Origin: Bradyrhizobium sp. ISRA430
GTDB taxonomy: Bacteria > Pseudomonadota > Alphaproteobacteria > Rhizobiales > Xanthobacteraceae
Length of the DNA stretch: 64,000 nucleotides
Direction of reading: 5' to 3'
NCBI RefSeq assembly: GCF_029909975.1
Contig: NZ_CP094516.1
Location: 4,154,001 to 4,218,000 of the forward strand
A model generated the notes under the pieces. That model did no database searches. It was not told the DNA's origin and saw only the letters and a list, made by a program, of their open reading frames with translations. Every line of letters begins with the position of its first letter. Position 1 is the first letter of the stretch. Below are positions 7,936 through 16,079 of this stretch, one piece after another. A program made the translations under genes and the position numbers.

Positions 7936-8460
7936 TTGTGCAACCTCTACAGCATCACCACCAACCAAGCCGCGATCCCCGCCGCGCACGGGTGGCCCGC
8001 CGGTCACCAACATCCGCAATACGTCATCGCCGCACTGGCGCGGCTGGCTCAAGCCCGAGGACCGCTGCTTGGTCCTGCAAACAGCTTTGCAGAGTACGCC
8101 CCAGAGCCGAACCCGGAGACCAAGAAAAAGGACGTGGTCTGGTTTGCGCTCAATGAGAATCGCCCGCTGTTTGCGTTCGCAGGCATCTGGACCGAGTTCA
8201 AGGGCGACCGAGGTACAAAGTCCAAACCGATCCCGGGACCGCACAATGTCTATGGCTTCCTGACGACAACGCCGAACTCAGTGGTCGCGCCGATCCATCC
8301 GAAGGCGATGCCCGTCATCCTGATGACGGATGAGGAACGCGATGTCTGGATGCGAGCGTCGTGGAATGAGGCGAAGGCGCTGCAGCGACCACTAGCGGAT
8401 GATGTGCTCAAGATCGTGGCGCGCGGGCCGGACAAGGAAGACAAGTCAACCACGATATGA
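7936..8460 (+). pseudogene. SRAP (HMCES/YedK-type) gene with internal deletion and compensated frameshifts
   Basis: Residues 1-14 ([14 protein letters not shown], with TTG where ATG is expected) are the N-terminus of SOS-response-associated peptidases, whose Cys2 crosslinks abasic sites in single-stranded DNA. About 50 codons are then missing. The next 35 codons are out of frame; the authentic SRAP reading there ([28 protein letters not shown]) is in another frame. A one-C loss near 8074 restores [20 protein letters not shown], which runs to the stop. The frame is open throughout, but the fold should be destroyed. Confidence 0.75.
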
Positions 8461-8704
8461 AGAAGTACACTCAGGAACGTCCCTTCCCGGACGCAGAAGC
8501 CGCCGCGCGCAAGCTGGTCGAGATCGCCGCCGGCATCGAGCCCGTGCAGGACGCCGCATCCACATCGAAAAGATCAATGCGCCCTTCCTCTGCATGCTGA
8601 AGGCCAGCGGCGAGGAGTTCGGCGCCGAGATCAAGTGCGCCGTCGAACGTGGGTGGCTTGACCTGCACGTGAGCGGGACCTTCGTGCGCCTGTTGGCAAA
8701 ATGA
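8457..8704 (+). pseudogene. frameshifted RIHIEKIN-type hypothetical protein
   Basis: ATG 8457 overlaps the SRAP stop and reads [20 protein letters not shown] then VEIAAGIEPVQD. A one-base change near 8551 moves the family core RIHIEKINAPFLCMLKASGE and WLDLHVSGTFVRLLAK, ending at TGA 8702-8704, into another frame. This is the least damaged of the four relatives in the window and shows the full length, about 82 residues. Confidence 0.65.
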
Positions 8705-8716
8705 TGAGCAAAGAAA

Positions 8717-8782
8717 GGCCCCAGCTCCGTAGGGGCAATGGGGGGATGAGCTGGGACCAATGCCCTGGGGGGAAGGGCATCG
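8717..8782 (+). terminator. tandem terminator-like hairpins
   Basis: GGCCCCAGCTC (8717-8727) pairs with GAGCTGGGACC (8748-8758). A second hairpin, AATGCCCT with AGGGCAT, follows at 8759-8782. It sits 13 bases after the upstream stop. There is no T-run. Confidence 0.4.
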
Positions 8783-8862
8783 GGAAAACTTGGCAAACGC
8801 GCAAATGTTCCTTACCTTTGTGAAGAGCCGGAGGTAGTAGCGTAGAGGGGCCGCCATGGGCC

Positions 8863-9144
8863 ATCGAGCGTCTACACCCGTTCAAGTACTGGTGGAAACG
8901 AGCGGAGCAGTTCCGCAGCAAGGCTGACCGCAGCCAAGTCGAGCACGCCAGAGAAGCACTGCACAAGGCGGCTCAAAATTATGAAGAGCTTGCGCGGCGC
9001 GCCGAGAAAATCCGCACCGAACAGGACTTAGAGGACCGCCGCCGTCGCGTCATTCAGAACTACGCGATCAGTGGACGATCAGCGCGGGATCATTCGAATT
9101 CATGGCAGCAGGAATTTGCCATTTTTCCCGGTTTCCGATCCTAG
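8863..9144 (+). pseudogene. helical hypothetical protein lacking a start codon
   Basis: The frame reads IERLHPFKYWWKRAEQFRSK then EHAREALHKAAQNYEELARR and AEKIRTEQDLEDRR, and stops at TAG 9142-9144. It is a strongly helical, charged small protein like the repetitive WRQRAEE/AYERLAERAE family of Bradyrhizobium. The frame opens at 8824 without ATG, GTG or TTG, and the ATG at 8856 is out of frame, so the start has probably been lost by frameshift. Confidence 0.45.
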
Positions 9145-9294
9145 TATTCTACTTCGAGTTACCTCACTGCCTTCAACTGCATGCGCGCCGGCTTCAGGAT
9201 CGACTTACACAAGCAGTGATTAGGAACGACGGGATCGTTGACCCGATTGGGAAGAAGCACGGCACCAAATCCGTGCTTTGCCCAGGAGGGGACG

Positions 9295-9537
9295 GTGTCA
9301 AGATCTCTGGTTTCGAAGGACGATCTCGAGCGTATTGCGCTGCAGGAGGTACGCAGTTTTCCCGGCACCGAAAACGTCCTCTCCGTCGAGATCGAATTTG
9401 AGGCCGGTGACCGCCCCGGCATAAACTGGAAACTGCATGTAATTGCGCAGGAGGACTGCGATCTCGCGCGCGTGCAGTATGCCGCAAAGACTACGGCTGG
9501 CCGGCTGAAACTTCGCTATGAGATCCGTTTGAACTAG
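9295..9537 (+). CDS. 80-residue hypothetical protein
   Basis: GTG 9295 has an AGGAGGG ribosome-binding site five bases upstream, which decides the start over earlier in-frame codons. The product begins with VSKDDLERIALQEVRSFPGT, followed by beta-rich segments (VEIEFEAGDR, NWKLHVIAQED) and a helix ending LRYEIRLN. It is a small alpha/beta protein conserved in Bradyrhizobium by my recollection. Function is unknown. A hairpin at 9544-9576 follows the stop. Confidence 0.65.
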   Translation: MSRSLVSKDDLERIALQEVRSFPGTENVLSVEIEFEAGDRPGINWKLHVIAQEDCDLARVQYAAKTTAGRLKLRYEIRLN

Positions 9538-9543
9538 CCTCCC

Positions 9544-9576
9544 GCGGGGTGCTCCGCAACTCGGTCCGCACCCCGC
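9544..9576. terminator. GC-rich hairpin after hypothetical gene
   Basis: GCGGGGTGC (9544-9552) is perfectly complementary to GCACCCCGC (9568-9576) across a 15-base loop, seven bases after the stop at 9537. It has no T-run, so it may stabilise the 3' end rather than terminate. Confidence 0.45.
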
Positions 9577-9657
9577 GCCGGTCTGCATACTTATAAACTT
9601 GGTCCGTTTCGCCTTCAGCGGCAAGCTTCAATGTGCCGGAAACGAACGCCGCCAATC

Positions 9658-9832
9658 TCATTCGTATCGATCAAAGATACCGCGCTTGCGGTCCGCGTGT
9701 TCTGCGAGCCTGTCCCACTCGGCCGCGAGACGCAGCCAAGCTTCCTTATCCGTTTCGCTCGCGCACTGGGCGGCTAGGTGAAGGCATTCCTCAGGCTTGC
9801 CTCTTGAACCTGTCGGCGTCCAATTGGGACAC
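9658..9832 (-). pseudogene. frameshifted 58-residue helical hypothetical protein
   Basis: GTG 9832, behind TAGGAG, reads VSQLDADRFKRQA and meets TGA. Adding one inserted base to the reading gives EECLHLAAQCASETDKEAWL then RLAAEWDRLAEHADRKRGIF ending DRYE. This is the recurrent RQAEECLRLA...WLRLAEEWLRLAE small family of Bradyrhizobium. A single T insertion near 9793 explains the break. Sequencing error cannot be excluded. Confidence 0.55.
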
Positions 9833-9942
9833 TGCATCTCCTATCGTCGTAACTTGCAACTATCGACAAGAGTTCCGCTTTTCAGAAGGCGGAACACTGG
9901 GTCATGATCGGAGTTTTCGTCGCGGTCATCCTGGAGTTGCGT

Positions 9943-10296
9943 ATGCGTCAGTCACCTTCGGTCGTACCGCTCGATCGTGATATCTATCTTGTGCTGGAAG
10001 ATTTTGGCGCCCGTGCCGGCTGCGCTTGGCGCGAGACCGACGAACAAGACGCCGACTTTGAAACCATCCTCCGCCATCTTCTGTCCGGCCAATACGCCTT
10101 TCCGGTGCGGATCATCGCCTTCAATGCGATCGAAGGGTGGTCACGTGACGCAACGTCAGAACTCGCCGACGCGATTGCCCAACGCGCCGCTGATGCGGAT
10201 GTTGACGTCTCGCCTTCGCTGCAAGCTTTCATCGCTGCCAATGCCACGAGACGGTTTGACGCTCAGCTAACGCTGCCCTTCCGAGGCGCTGCTTGA
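9943..10296 (+). CDS. hypothetical protein, about 117 residues
   Basis: ATG 9943 follows GGAG. The product reads MRQSPSVVPLDRDIYLVLED, then CAWRETDEQDADFETILRHL, then VRIIAFNAIEGWSRDATSEL. It is a conserved alphaproteobacterial hypothetical family with an acidic N-terminal half and a helical C-terminus. An upstream in-frame start at 9904 is possible but lacks a ribosome-binding site. There is no catalytic motif or membrane segment. Function is unknown. Confidence 0.65.
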   Translation: MRQSPSVVPLDRDIYLVLEDFGARAGCAWRETDEQDADFETILRHLLSGQYAFPVRIIAFNAIEGWSRDATSELADAIAQRAADADVDVSPSLQAFIAANATRRFDAQLTLPFRGAA

Positions 10297-10329
10297 ACTC
10301 AGAGTGTTGGTGTGGGTCTCCGGCCCTCA

Positions 10330-10602
10330 TCAGTGGCGCGTCATCTTCGGCTCGCCCTCAACTTCTTCAATGATCCGCTCGACGTCGGGCTCGTCGAAGG
10401 GGGCGGTCCTGTTGCACGCGCACGGTTCGCCCGCTCCGCATTGACAGCCGAACTCTGCGCTCCAAGCGCGATTGGGGTGGTTCTCACAAACCCAGCCAAG
10501 CTTAGCGACAAGCTTTAGAACTTCGACGATCAGGGCTGACAGCGCAAGTGCCGTCGCGAGATCCAGCAGGAGGAGCAGTGACGCGCGCTCGGCGTCCCTC
10601 AC
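10330..10602 (-). CDS. small membrane-anchored cysteine-rich protein
   Basis: The product has 90 residues. Residues 8-35 (LLLLLDLATALALSALIVEV) are a hydrophobic helix. The tail carries CENHPNRAW, CQCGAGEPCAC, which resembles the CGCGGAGMPCP metal-binding tail seen in small Bradyrhizobium proteins, and an acidic end. A membrane anchor with a cytosolic Cys-cluster is plausible. Function is unknown. Confidence 0.5.
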   Translation of the reverse strand: MRDAERASLLLLLDLATALALSALIVEVLKLVAKLGWVCENHPNRAWSAEFGCQCGAGEPCACNRTAPFDEPDVERIIEEVEGEPKMTRH

Positions 10603-10670
10603 GTCAGCCCTCGATATAAAGAACGCGCGGGCTTTGCTCCAAAGACCGCAAGCATACCGCGCGCCTCCGG

Positions 10671-10847
10671 TTATGCCGACAGCTCTTTCCGAACCGCAGC
10701 GGCCGAATTGCCGACCTTATCGACGGCTCTCTGCAGCTCCTCCTTCGAAACACCCAGCTCCTTCGTCCAGTTCTTGACCTCGAAGTCCTCATGCATGTTG
10801 ATCTTGCTACGGTCTCGCTGGTCCTTTTTCGTGAGGTTGTCGCTCAT
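10671..10847 (-). CDS. DUF3606 domain protein
   Basis: The product has 58 residues, MSDNLTKKDQRDRSKINMHE then WTKELGVSKEELQRAVDKVG. The DR.RIN..E..EV..WT...GVS...L..AV..VG pattern is the DUF3606 signature, a short helix-turn-helix-like domain often found beside stress genes. The start MSDN was chosen because it begins the domain; upstream in-frame sequence is not domain-like. It overlaps the end of the preceding minus-strand gene by 41 bases. Confidence 0.75.
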   Translation of the reverse strand: MSDNLTKKDQRDRSKINMHEDFEVKNWTKELGVSKEELQRAVDKVGNSAAAVRKELSA

Positions 10848-11001
10848 CTTCCTCCTCCATGGCCTGTATGAGCCGTTCGTCATCGAGAACGTCCAACAGG
10901 TCATTGATTGTTTTGTTGCAGTCGCACGGGCCGGGCTCGACGTAGCTTGCGAGAATAGCCTGAGCCTCTTTGACGGCTTGCCTTACGCGATCCGGTTTCA
11001 T
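10807..11001 (-). CDS. small hypothetical protein
   Basis: The product has 64 residues, MKPDRVRQAVKEAQAILASY, then PCDCNKTINDLLDVLDDERL, with an acidic tail. It is helical, of a type common in Bradyrhizobium. The start MKPDR was chosen over an earlier in-frame start eight codons upstream. It overlaps the downstream DUF3606 gene, which suggests coupling. Confidence 0.5.
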   Translation of the reverse strand: MKPDRVRQAVKEAQAILASYVEPGPCDCNKTINDLLDVLDDERLIQAMEEEDERQPHEKGPARP

Positions 11002-11035
11002 GCCGGCACTCCAGTCACCAAGCAAGAAAACTCGC

Positions 11036-11415
11036 TTAGAAGCGACGCGTTCCTTTGCTAAGCCCTTTGAACGAGCCAGCCCTTAGCAAACCCTCTGCCG
11101 TGATTATCCCGATACTCGATGTCGGCATAGAACTTCGGCTCAACCCAAGTGGCCTTCGGCTTCCTGATCGGCTTCGTCAACTTGGATATCGGGCTAACGA
11201 CGGTATCGAGCTGCTTGCGGGTTTGGCTGGATACTGTGCGGGACCAACCGGTCCCAACCTTGCCAATCTAGACCAACTCTTTGCCTTACTGCTTGCCGAG
11301 ATAGAGCGCGGCAACACCGGTCGGGTCCTTGATGAACCCAACCACTGGGACTTTTCCCGGTGTATACGGTTTTGACCTTTACCCAAGCTTCTGTTCGCTC
11401 TGAACCTAGATTGTT
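11036..11415 (-). pseudogene. decayed C-terminal part of an ATP-dependent DNA ligase (LigD type)
   Basis: The minus strand reads TEAWVKVKTV (ligase motif V region), a deletion, then PVVGFIKDPTGVAALYLGKQ, stop, GKELV, stop, IGKVGTGWSRTVSSQTRKQL, then KPIRKPKATWVEPKFYADIE, a frameshift, and SFKGLSK. This is the OB-fold end of the end-joining ligase. Two nonsense codons, one frameshift and one deletion are visible. Only about the last third of a ligase domain remains, with no trace of the catalytic lysine region nearby. Confidence 0.7.
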
Positions 11416-11440
11416 GCCCCTGCGCCTTCCCACATCACTC

Positions 11441-12085
11441 TCACCCCGGCGGCGGCCTTTTCGCGAAAATACTTCTTAGTGGAGGCCCACAGAGGTCTAC
11501 ACGCGCGGAATTGCCAGTGACGTCCGAGATATCTCCAAACGAGATACGCCAGACGGTGTTCGGATAGCTGCCGGAGCACACCAAATGCGTTGTATCTGAT
11601 GCGTAGTTGGCGCAGCGTCTTAGACACTGCTTAGCCAGCGCAACTTGGCGCTCGGGGCAGCTCAGGCCAGTTCTCTTGTCTTCAGCCCTGTTGGCATCGT
11701 CCTCGAATAAGCAATCCCGCAACTGCGCACTCCGGGTCAACTCTTTCACACATTGATTGGTCGCCTCATCGAGCTGTGCTTGGGTTGGATTTGTCGATGG
11801 GCAATGCTGGGGGATCTGACGTGGGGGCACGTAAGTACGCGTGCGCAGCGGGTGGGCGAGCACCGCGCTTTCTCGGAACTTGCCGCTAGGGCGAGAGGAC
11901 CCGGCGGACGGTATTCGAGGACTCTCAACGCAGGCGACGGGAACGCATCTGGTCCACAGCGGACCCGTGGTCACGCACCGATTACTTTCTGGCGCACAGC
12001 CGGCGGGGCAACAGGCCTGGGCAAACGCGGACGATGATAGCAGCGCATATGCCACAATTTGGATTACCAACTGGAGCTCTCGCAT
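11441..12085 (-). CDS. secreted cysteine-rich hypothetical protein
   Basis: The product has 214 residues. The N-terminus MRELQLVIQIVAYALLSSSA with cleavage after AFA looks like a Sec signal. The mature chain has about fifteen cysteines (ACCPAGCAPESNRC, CVKELTRSAQLRDCL, QCLRRCANYA), suggesting several disulfides in the periplasm or outside the cell. The middle (residues 55-90) is low-complexity. No known domain is recognised. The reading frame and signal peptide support it moderately. Confidence 0.5.
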   Translation of the reverse strand: MRELQLVIQIVAYALLSSSAFAQACCPAGCAPESNRCVTTGPLWTRCVPVACVESPRIPSAGSSRPSGKFRESAVLAHPLRTRTYVPPRQIPQHCPSTNPTQAQLDEATNQCVKELTRSAQLRDCLFEDDANRAEDKRTGLSCPERQVALAKQCLRRCANYASDTTHLVCSGSYPNTVWRISFGDISDVTGNSARVDLCGPPLRSIFAKRPPPG

Positions 12086-12216
12086 TTCATCCAGCCACTC
12101 CGCTCGCGCCCAACGTTATGCGGCCGGCCCCCGAAGTGCCGCGGAGCGCTCAGGGCGCCAATTGCGGGTCCGTCAGTGGAGACTGCTGATAGTACGATCA
12201 GCGGCCATTTGCTTGG

Positions 12217-12513
12217 TCAGTCGCAGCGCCGCTCTCTTTGCTGGATCATGCGGCCATCCCGTTCAACCGTAGTGGTTACCGTGCGACAGCGCTGCCGTGG
12301 ACCTACAGTGACACCACCAGGGCCCACGCCAACCGTTGTATCGGACTCGTGCCGCCCGCGACGATTCCAATCATAGTCCCTATCGCGGTCACGTCCCACC
12401 TGAACATCGACGCCTTGAGCAATCTTGACGCCTTGGGCCGTGGCCGGAGCGATGGTTGGGGCAGTAACCAGCACCGCTGAGGCTGCCGCTAGGGCAAGAG
12501 CGATCCTCATCAT
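12217..12513 (-). CDS. small secreted protein with RDRDRD linker
   Basis: The start at 12513 (MMRIALALAAASAVLVTAPT) is set by GAGGA seven bases upstream. A 26-residue signal peptide ends ATAQG. The mature part of about 70 residues contains an Arg/Asp-rich stretch (GRDRDRDYDWNRRGR) and a C-terminal pair CRTVTTTVERDGRMIQQRER then RC. It resembles small exported Bradyrhizobium proteins with a VGPGGVTVGP loop. It is probably periplasmic. Function is unknown. Confidence 0.7.
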   Translation of the reverse strand: MMRIALALAAASAVLVTAPTIAPATAQGVKIAQGVDVQVGRDRDRDYDWNRRGRHESDTTVGVGPGGVTVGPRQRCRTVTTTVERDGRMIQQRERRCD

Positions 12514-12812
12514 GTGGAAGTCCTCCTCGGGCTTGACAGAGAGGTGAAACGGACAAGAGCACCGAGGGTTCCTCTGGCCGGGCACGGCGCAACGACACCC
12601 TAGCTGTTGCTACGGCCGAAATAAAAGCCTGCGCGGAAATCGCCGTTTGTATTCCCGCACGTTCAGCTATCCCCCGAGCTCCAACATCGACGAGAGATAG
12701 AGATATCCGGAAAAACTATGCAATGTCACAACCGGAGGGGGCGGTCGAGCATACGCTTTCGGCTTTGCGTTCAAGAGCTGACGTCCGAATGCAAATGACT
12801 ACGTAAGAATAA

Positions 12813-12842
12813 GGGCCCCGACGATTTGCACGTTCGGGGCCC
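12813..12842. terminator. GGGCCCCGA hairpin
   Basis: GGGCCCCG (12813-12820) pairs with CGGGGCCC (12835-12842), followed by TTC. It lies alone in the gap 12,514-12,898, where nothing else was seen. Confidence 0.45.
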
Positions 12843-12898
12843 TTCAAGATCCTCGGGCCGGTTACATCCGCCGTGCCTGACGATCTAGATGTCGCTAA

Positions 12899-13129
12899 TT
12901 ACCGCACCTGATCTTGCATAGCGTGTCGTCGGACCGACATCGATGTGATCACTGTGCTCGAATTCCGCGTTTCGAGCCCAAACCGCTTGCGTCGCGTGGC
13001 AATGACCCTCCTGGACAACTCGTACTCCAACTGACGCGCGATCATTCGCGCCCGCGTAGCCTCGGCGATAGTGCGTGGAATACCGGAAGGCATTTCGTTG
13101 ACGATCAGTCGAGCGACGCTTTCAGGCAC
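12899..13129 (-). CDS. possible small hypothetical protein
   Basis: Starting at GTG 13129 it reads MPESVARLIVNEMPSGIPRT then IAEATRARMIARQLEYELSR, followed by a basic tail. The same frame continues upstream (WRRAFPHVAQNRGWFGSPED) without a usable start, so the gene may be longer or frameshifted at its front near 13,200, where AGGAGGATGAC occurs. It looks coding, but neither family nor start is secure. Confidence 0.35.
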   Translation of the reverse strand: MPESVARLIVNEMPSGIPRTIAEATRARMIARQLEYELSRRVIATRRKRFGLETRNSSTVITSMSVRRHAMQDQVR

Positions 13130-13257
13130 GTCTTCGGGGCTGCCGAACCAGCCTCGATTCTGTGCAACGTGCGGAAAGGCTCGGCGCCAGGCGGACAGAA
13201 CTTCAAGTCATCCTCCTTTCTAGGACCGAACGAAGCCCTTGAAGCTCGGCTCAGGCT

Positions 13258-13879
13258 TCACGGGGGGTACTTGAAATGCGGTTCAGCGGGCGCCTGGGCC
13301 GGCGGCGGAACGTGCTGATCATCGCCGCGCGGCAGGGTCCCGGGCGCCGTGCCGGCGATCACAGCATCCGCGTGGGCGCAAAGCAGCTTGGTTACCAACT
13401 CCAATGCCGCTAGCACTCCTACGAGACAAGTCGCGACGAACTTGTCGAGCCCGAGAGCGTCGTAGACGAGCGGGACGGCGCGAGCGGCATGCTCGGAAAG
13501 TCGCGCAGCCGAATTGTTGAACTCCGCCCCGACGTCCGTCAGCTTGCCAACCAGACGATCGATTTCGGCAGCCGTTTCTGCGCGCAGCTTCTTGTCAGCG
13601 GCGTCCTCCTTGGCGCGTTCAAGATCGGCGAGCTGCTGGTTCATCTCCGTCAATGCAGTCTTGAGGGTCGCGGCACGATCCTGGGCGGCGCGCAGTGAAG
13701 CCTCCGCAGCATCAAGGCCGGCATCGTCGCTGCTCAGGGCGCTTTCCTTGGCCTGTCGCGTGGCGAGCCATGGCTTGTTCGCATTCGGCGAGCTTCGTAG
13801 TGAGCCGGTCACGGTTGGCCGTTGCGGCGTCAATGTCGCGCTGGATGGTCTTTTCGGGAGTCGATTTAAAAATGCCCAT
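13258..13879 (-). pseudogene. frameshifted coiled-coil protein
   Basis: ATG 13879 reads MGIFKSTPEKTIQRDIDAAT then AECEQAMARHATGQGKR and soon stops. The other frame takes over with KESALSSDDAGLDAAEASLR and the heptad-rich LKTALTEMNQQLADLERAKE. A hydrophobic segment (FVATCLVGVLAALELVTKLL) and a Pro-rich tail follow. A one-base indel near 13,755 joins the two halves. The predicted product is a long coiled coil with one membrane-like helix. I recall similar sequences near Bradyrhizobium mobile elements. Function is unknown. Confidence 0.55.
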
Positions 13880-14053
13880 TGCTGATCCTGTCCTTTCGCG
13901 ATCACGTTACGCGAGGAAAGGACCGCTTTGCAGGGGGCATTTTCCAACGAAATACAACCGGCGTTATGTCCGCTTTTGGGGCCGGAAGCAGTCGGAGGAC
14001 GAAACGCGGCGAACGTCCGCGATGGGCCACCTCCGGACTCATGCATCGCAGCA

Positions 14054-14263
14054 ATGACGCGCGATGTTCAGGTGGAGACCATCGTCGGCTCCGGCGCCAT
14101 CGAACTCGACGGTTCTTAGGATCTGTGGGAACGGTTCGAAAGCTGGCTTGTGCGGAGCGGATTTGCCGAGATCAGGGACGCTAGGCGCCCGATACGGCTG
14201 CCGCCGACCGTACTTGATCCGAGCGGCCCGGCAGTTTTGGGGGTCCAGTTTAAGCTCCCTTAG
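14054..14263 (+). pseudogene. possible small gene with in-frame stop
   Basis: ATG 14054 reads MTRDVQVETIVGSGAIELDG S and stops at TAG 14117. The same frame continues coherently as DLWERFESWLVRSGFAEIRD then RPIRLPPTVLDP to a second TAG at 14261. Either it is a 21-residue peptide or, more likely, a 69-residue protein with a nonsense codon. The family is not recognised. Confidence 0.25.
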
Positions 14264-14371
14264 TCGATCCAATGAGTATAGATTTTGGACCGGTAGGAGA
14301 CGAGGAGCATAAGAAATTAGAACTCAAAATATCGGTGTCCTCCGCAATGGCGTGGAAATTGGAGAGTCGTC

Positions 14372-15790
14372 ATGGCCGATGTTCTCGCCCAGCAGCCCGA
14401 GTACAGACTGAGTCAAGCGGCAGTCGCGGACCTTCGTACAGCGCTTCGCGGCGCCCTCCTGCAACCCCCCGACGCTGGATACCGCGAAGCGCGCTCGATC
14501 TGGAACGGCATGATCGCCAGAGAGCCGGCGCTCATCGCCCGGGTAAGCGGCGCGTCGGACGTTGTCACCTGTGTGAACTTCGCCCGCGAGAACGGACTGC
14601 CGCTGTCTATTCGAGGCGGTGGGCACAATATTGCTGGCACCGCGCTCTGCAACCGCGGGCTGATGATCGACATGAGCGTGCGGCGCGGTGTGCGCGTCGA
14701 CCTCGGCAAACGCATCGTGCGCGCAGAGGGCGGCGCCACCTGGGGGGATGTCGACCACGAGTCGCAGCCCTTCGGCTTGGTGGTTCCGGGCGGCATTGTG
14801 TCGAAGACTGGTGTTGCCGGGTTCACGATGGGCGGCGGATTCGGTTGGACCTCCCGCAAGTACGCATATGCCGCGGACAATCTCATTTCCGTCGATATTG
14901 TCACCGCAGACGGCGAGCGCCGCCATGCCAGCGAGACCGAGAACGCCGATCTTTTCTGGGCGCTGCGGGGCGGCGGCGGCAATTTTGGCGCGGTCACGTC
15001 CTTCGAGTTTCGGGCACATCCACACGGACCGCAGGCGCTATGCGGGATGGTTGTGTACCCGATGGCGCAAGCGCGCGACGTTGCGCATGAGTTTCGTCGG
15101 ATCACTGCCACGGCGCCGGACGAGTTGTGCTGTTTGCTCATCCTGCGCATTGCCCCGCCCGCGCCATTCCTGCCCGAGGAACTGCACGGCACTCCAATAG
15201 CGGCGATTGCCGTATGCTGGACCGGCGATCAGTCCGCCGGACAGGATGCGATGCGTGCGCTCAAGACCTTCGGCAAGCCGGCCGCCGACACGATCACGAT
15301 GAAGCCGTTCATCGCGCATCAGACCATGCTCGATTCCGGCCAGCCGTTCGGCCGCCGCTATTACTGGAAGTCGGATTTCTTTGCCGACATGAGCGAGCGC
15401 CTGATCGATGCGATGGTCGAGCACGCCGAACGTATTACCTCACAGCATTCCGCTGCTCTCTTCATGCACATGGGCGGCGCTCCCGCCCAACTCGATCGCG
15501 GGCTCAACGCCGTCGGCTTCCGGACGGCCCAATATGTGTTGAACGTGCAGGCGGCCTGGGAGGATCCGCAGGAGGATAGCCGTCATATCGAGTGGGCGCG
15601 CGAATACTGGGCGGCAATCCATCCGTTTTCGAGCGGCACCGCTTACATCAATTTCATGACCGAAGACGAGGGCGACGCCCGCGTGCGCGCCGCCTATGGT
15701 GATCGGCTCTACGCGAGGCTCGCCGAGATCAAGGCCAAATTCGATTCGGGAAACCTATTTCACGGCGCACAGAACATCGCGCCGCGATAG
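14372..15790 (+). CDS. FAD-binding oxidoreductase, berberine-bridge-enzyme family
   Basis: The product has 472 residues. The N-terminal FAD_binding_4 domain shows RGGGHNIAG (81-89), whose His normally carries covalently bound FAD. It also has GGATWGDVD, VVPGGIVSKTGVAGFTMGGG (about 138-156) and FWALRGGGGNFG (near 205). The C-terminal BBE motif (YGDRLYARLAEIKAKFDSGN) closes the family. No signal peptide is present, so it is cytosolic. Such enzymes oxidise sugars, alkaloid-like or aromatic substrates with oxygen; the substrate is not predictable here. GGAG lies upstream of ATG. It is a stand-alone gene. Confidence 0.88.
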   Translation: MADVLAQQPEYRLSQAAVADLRTALRGALLQPPDAGYREARSIWNGMIAREPALIARVSGASDVVTCVNFARENGLPLSIRGGGHNIAGTALCNRGLMIDMSVRRGVRVDLGKRIVRAEGGATWGDVDHESQPFGLVVPGGIVSKTGVAGFTMGGGFGWTSRKYAYAADNLISVDIVTADGERRHASETENADLFWALRGGGGNFGAVTSFEFRAHPHGPQALCGMVVYPMAQARDVAHEFRRITATAPDELCCLLILRIAPPAPFLPEELHGTPIAAIAVCWTGDQSAGQDAMRALKTFGKPAADTITMKPFIAHQTMLDSGQPFGRRYYWKSDFFADMSERLIDAMVEHAERITSQHSAALFMHMGGAPAQLDRGLNAVGFRTAQYVLNVQAAWEDPQEDSRHIEWAREYWAAIHPFSSGTAYINFMTEDEGDARVRAAYGDRLYARLAEIKAKFDSGNLFHGAQNIAPR

Positions 15791-16079
15791 ACATGCGTCG
15801 ACACCGTCGAGGCGACCAGGGCGACTGGAGGGATGTGTCGTGCAGGATCACAGGGTCATCGTCACATCATCACCAGGTCCATCACTGAGTAAGCCAGGTG
15901 CTGGCGGCCGGCACGAATTGGCCCGTTGGCTGCATCATTAGCTAGTTGCTGCGTGACCGCAGTGGGTTATCCAACACGCTTTCGCTCGGGGCGCCGCGCC
16001 CGCAGCTCCCCAAAAACCGACCTGAGTCTTAAGGCATTGCCTTTGACGCGACAGGCCACAAGGCGACATGCTGGCCGAT
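15791..16079. other. intergenic stretch without recognisable features
   Basis: This lies between two convergent genes, the FAD oxidoreductase and the cyclase/TPR gene. I see no gene, hairpin with T-run, or repeat here. Confidence 0.4.

Noticed and set aside
14272..15090. A 272-residue plus-strand frame rich in Arg
   Set aside because: It lies in another frame of the FAD oxidoreductase, which has full motif support.
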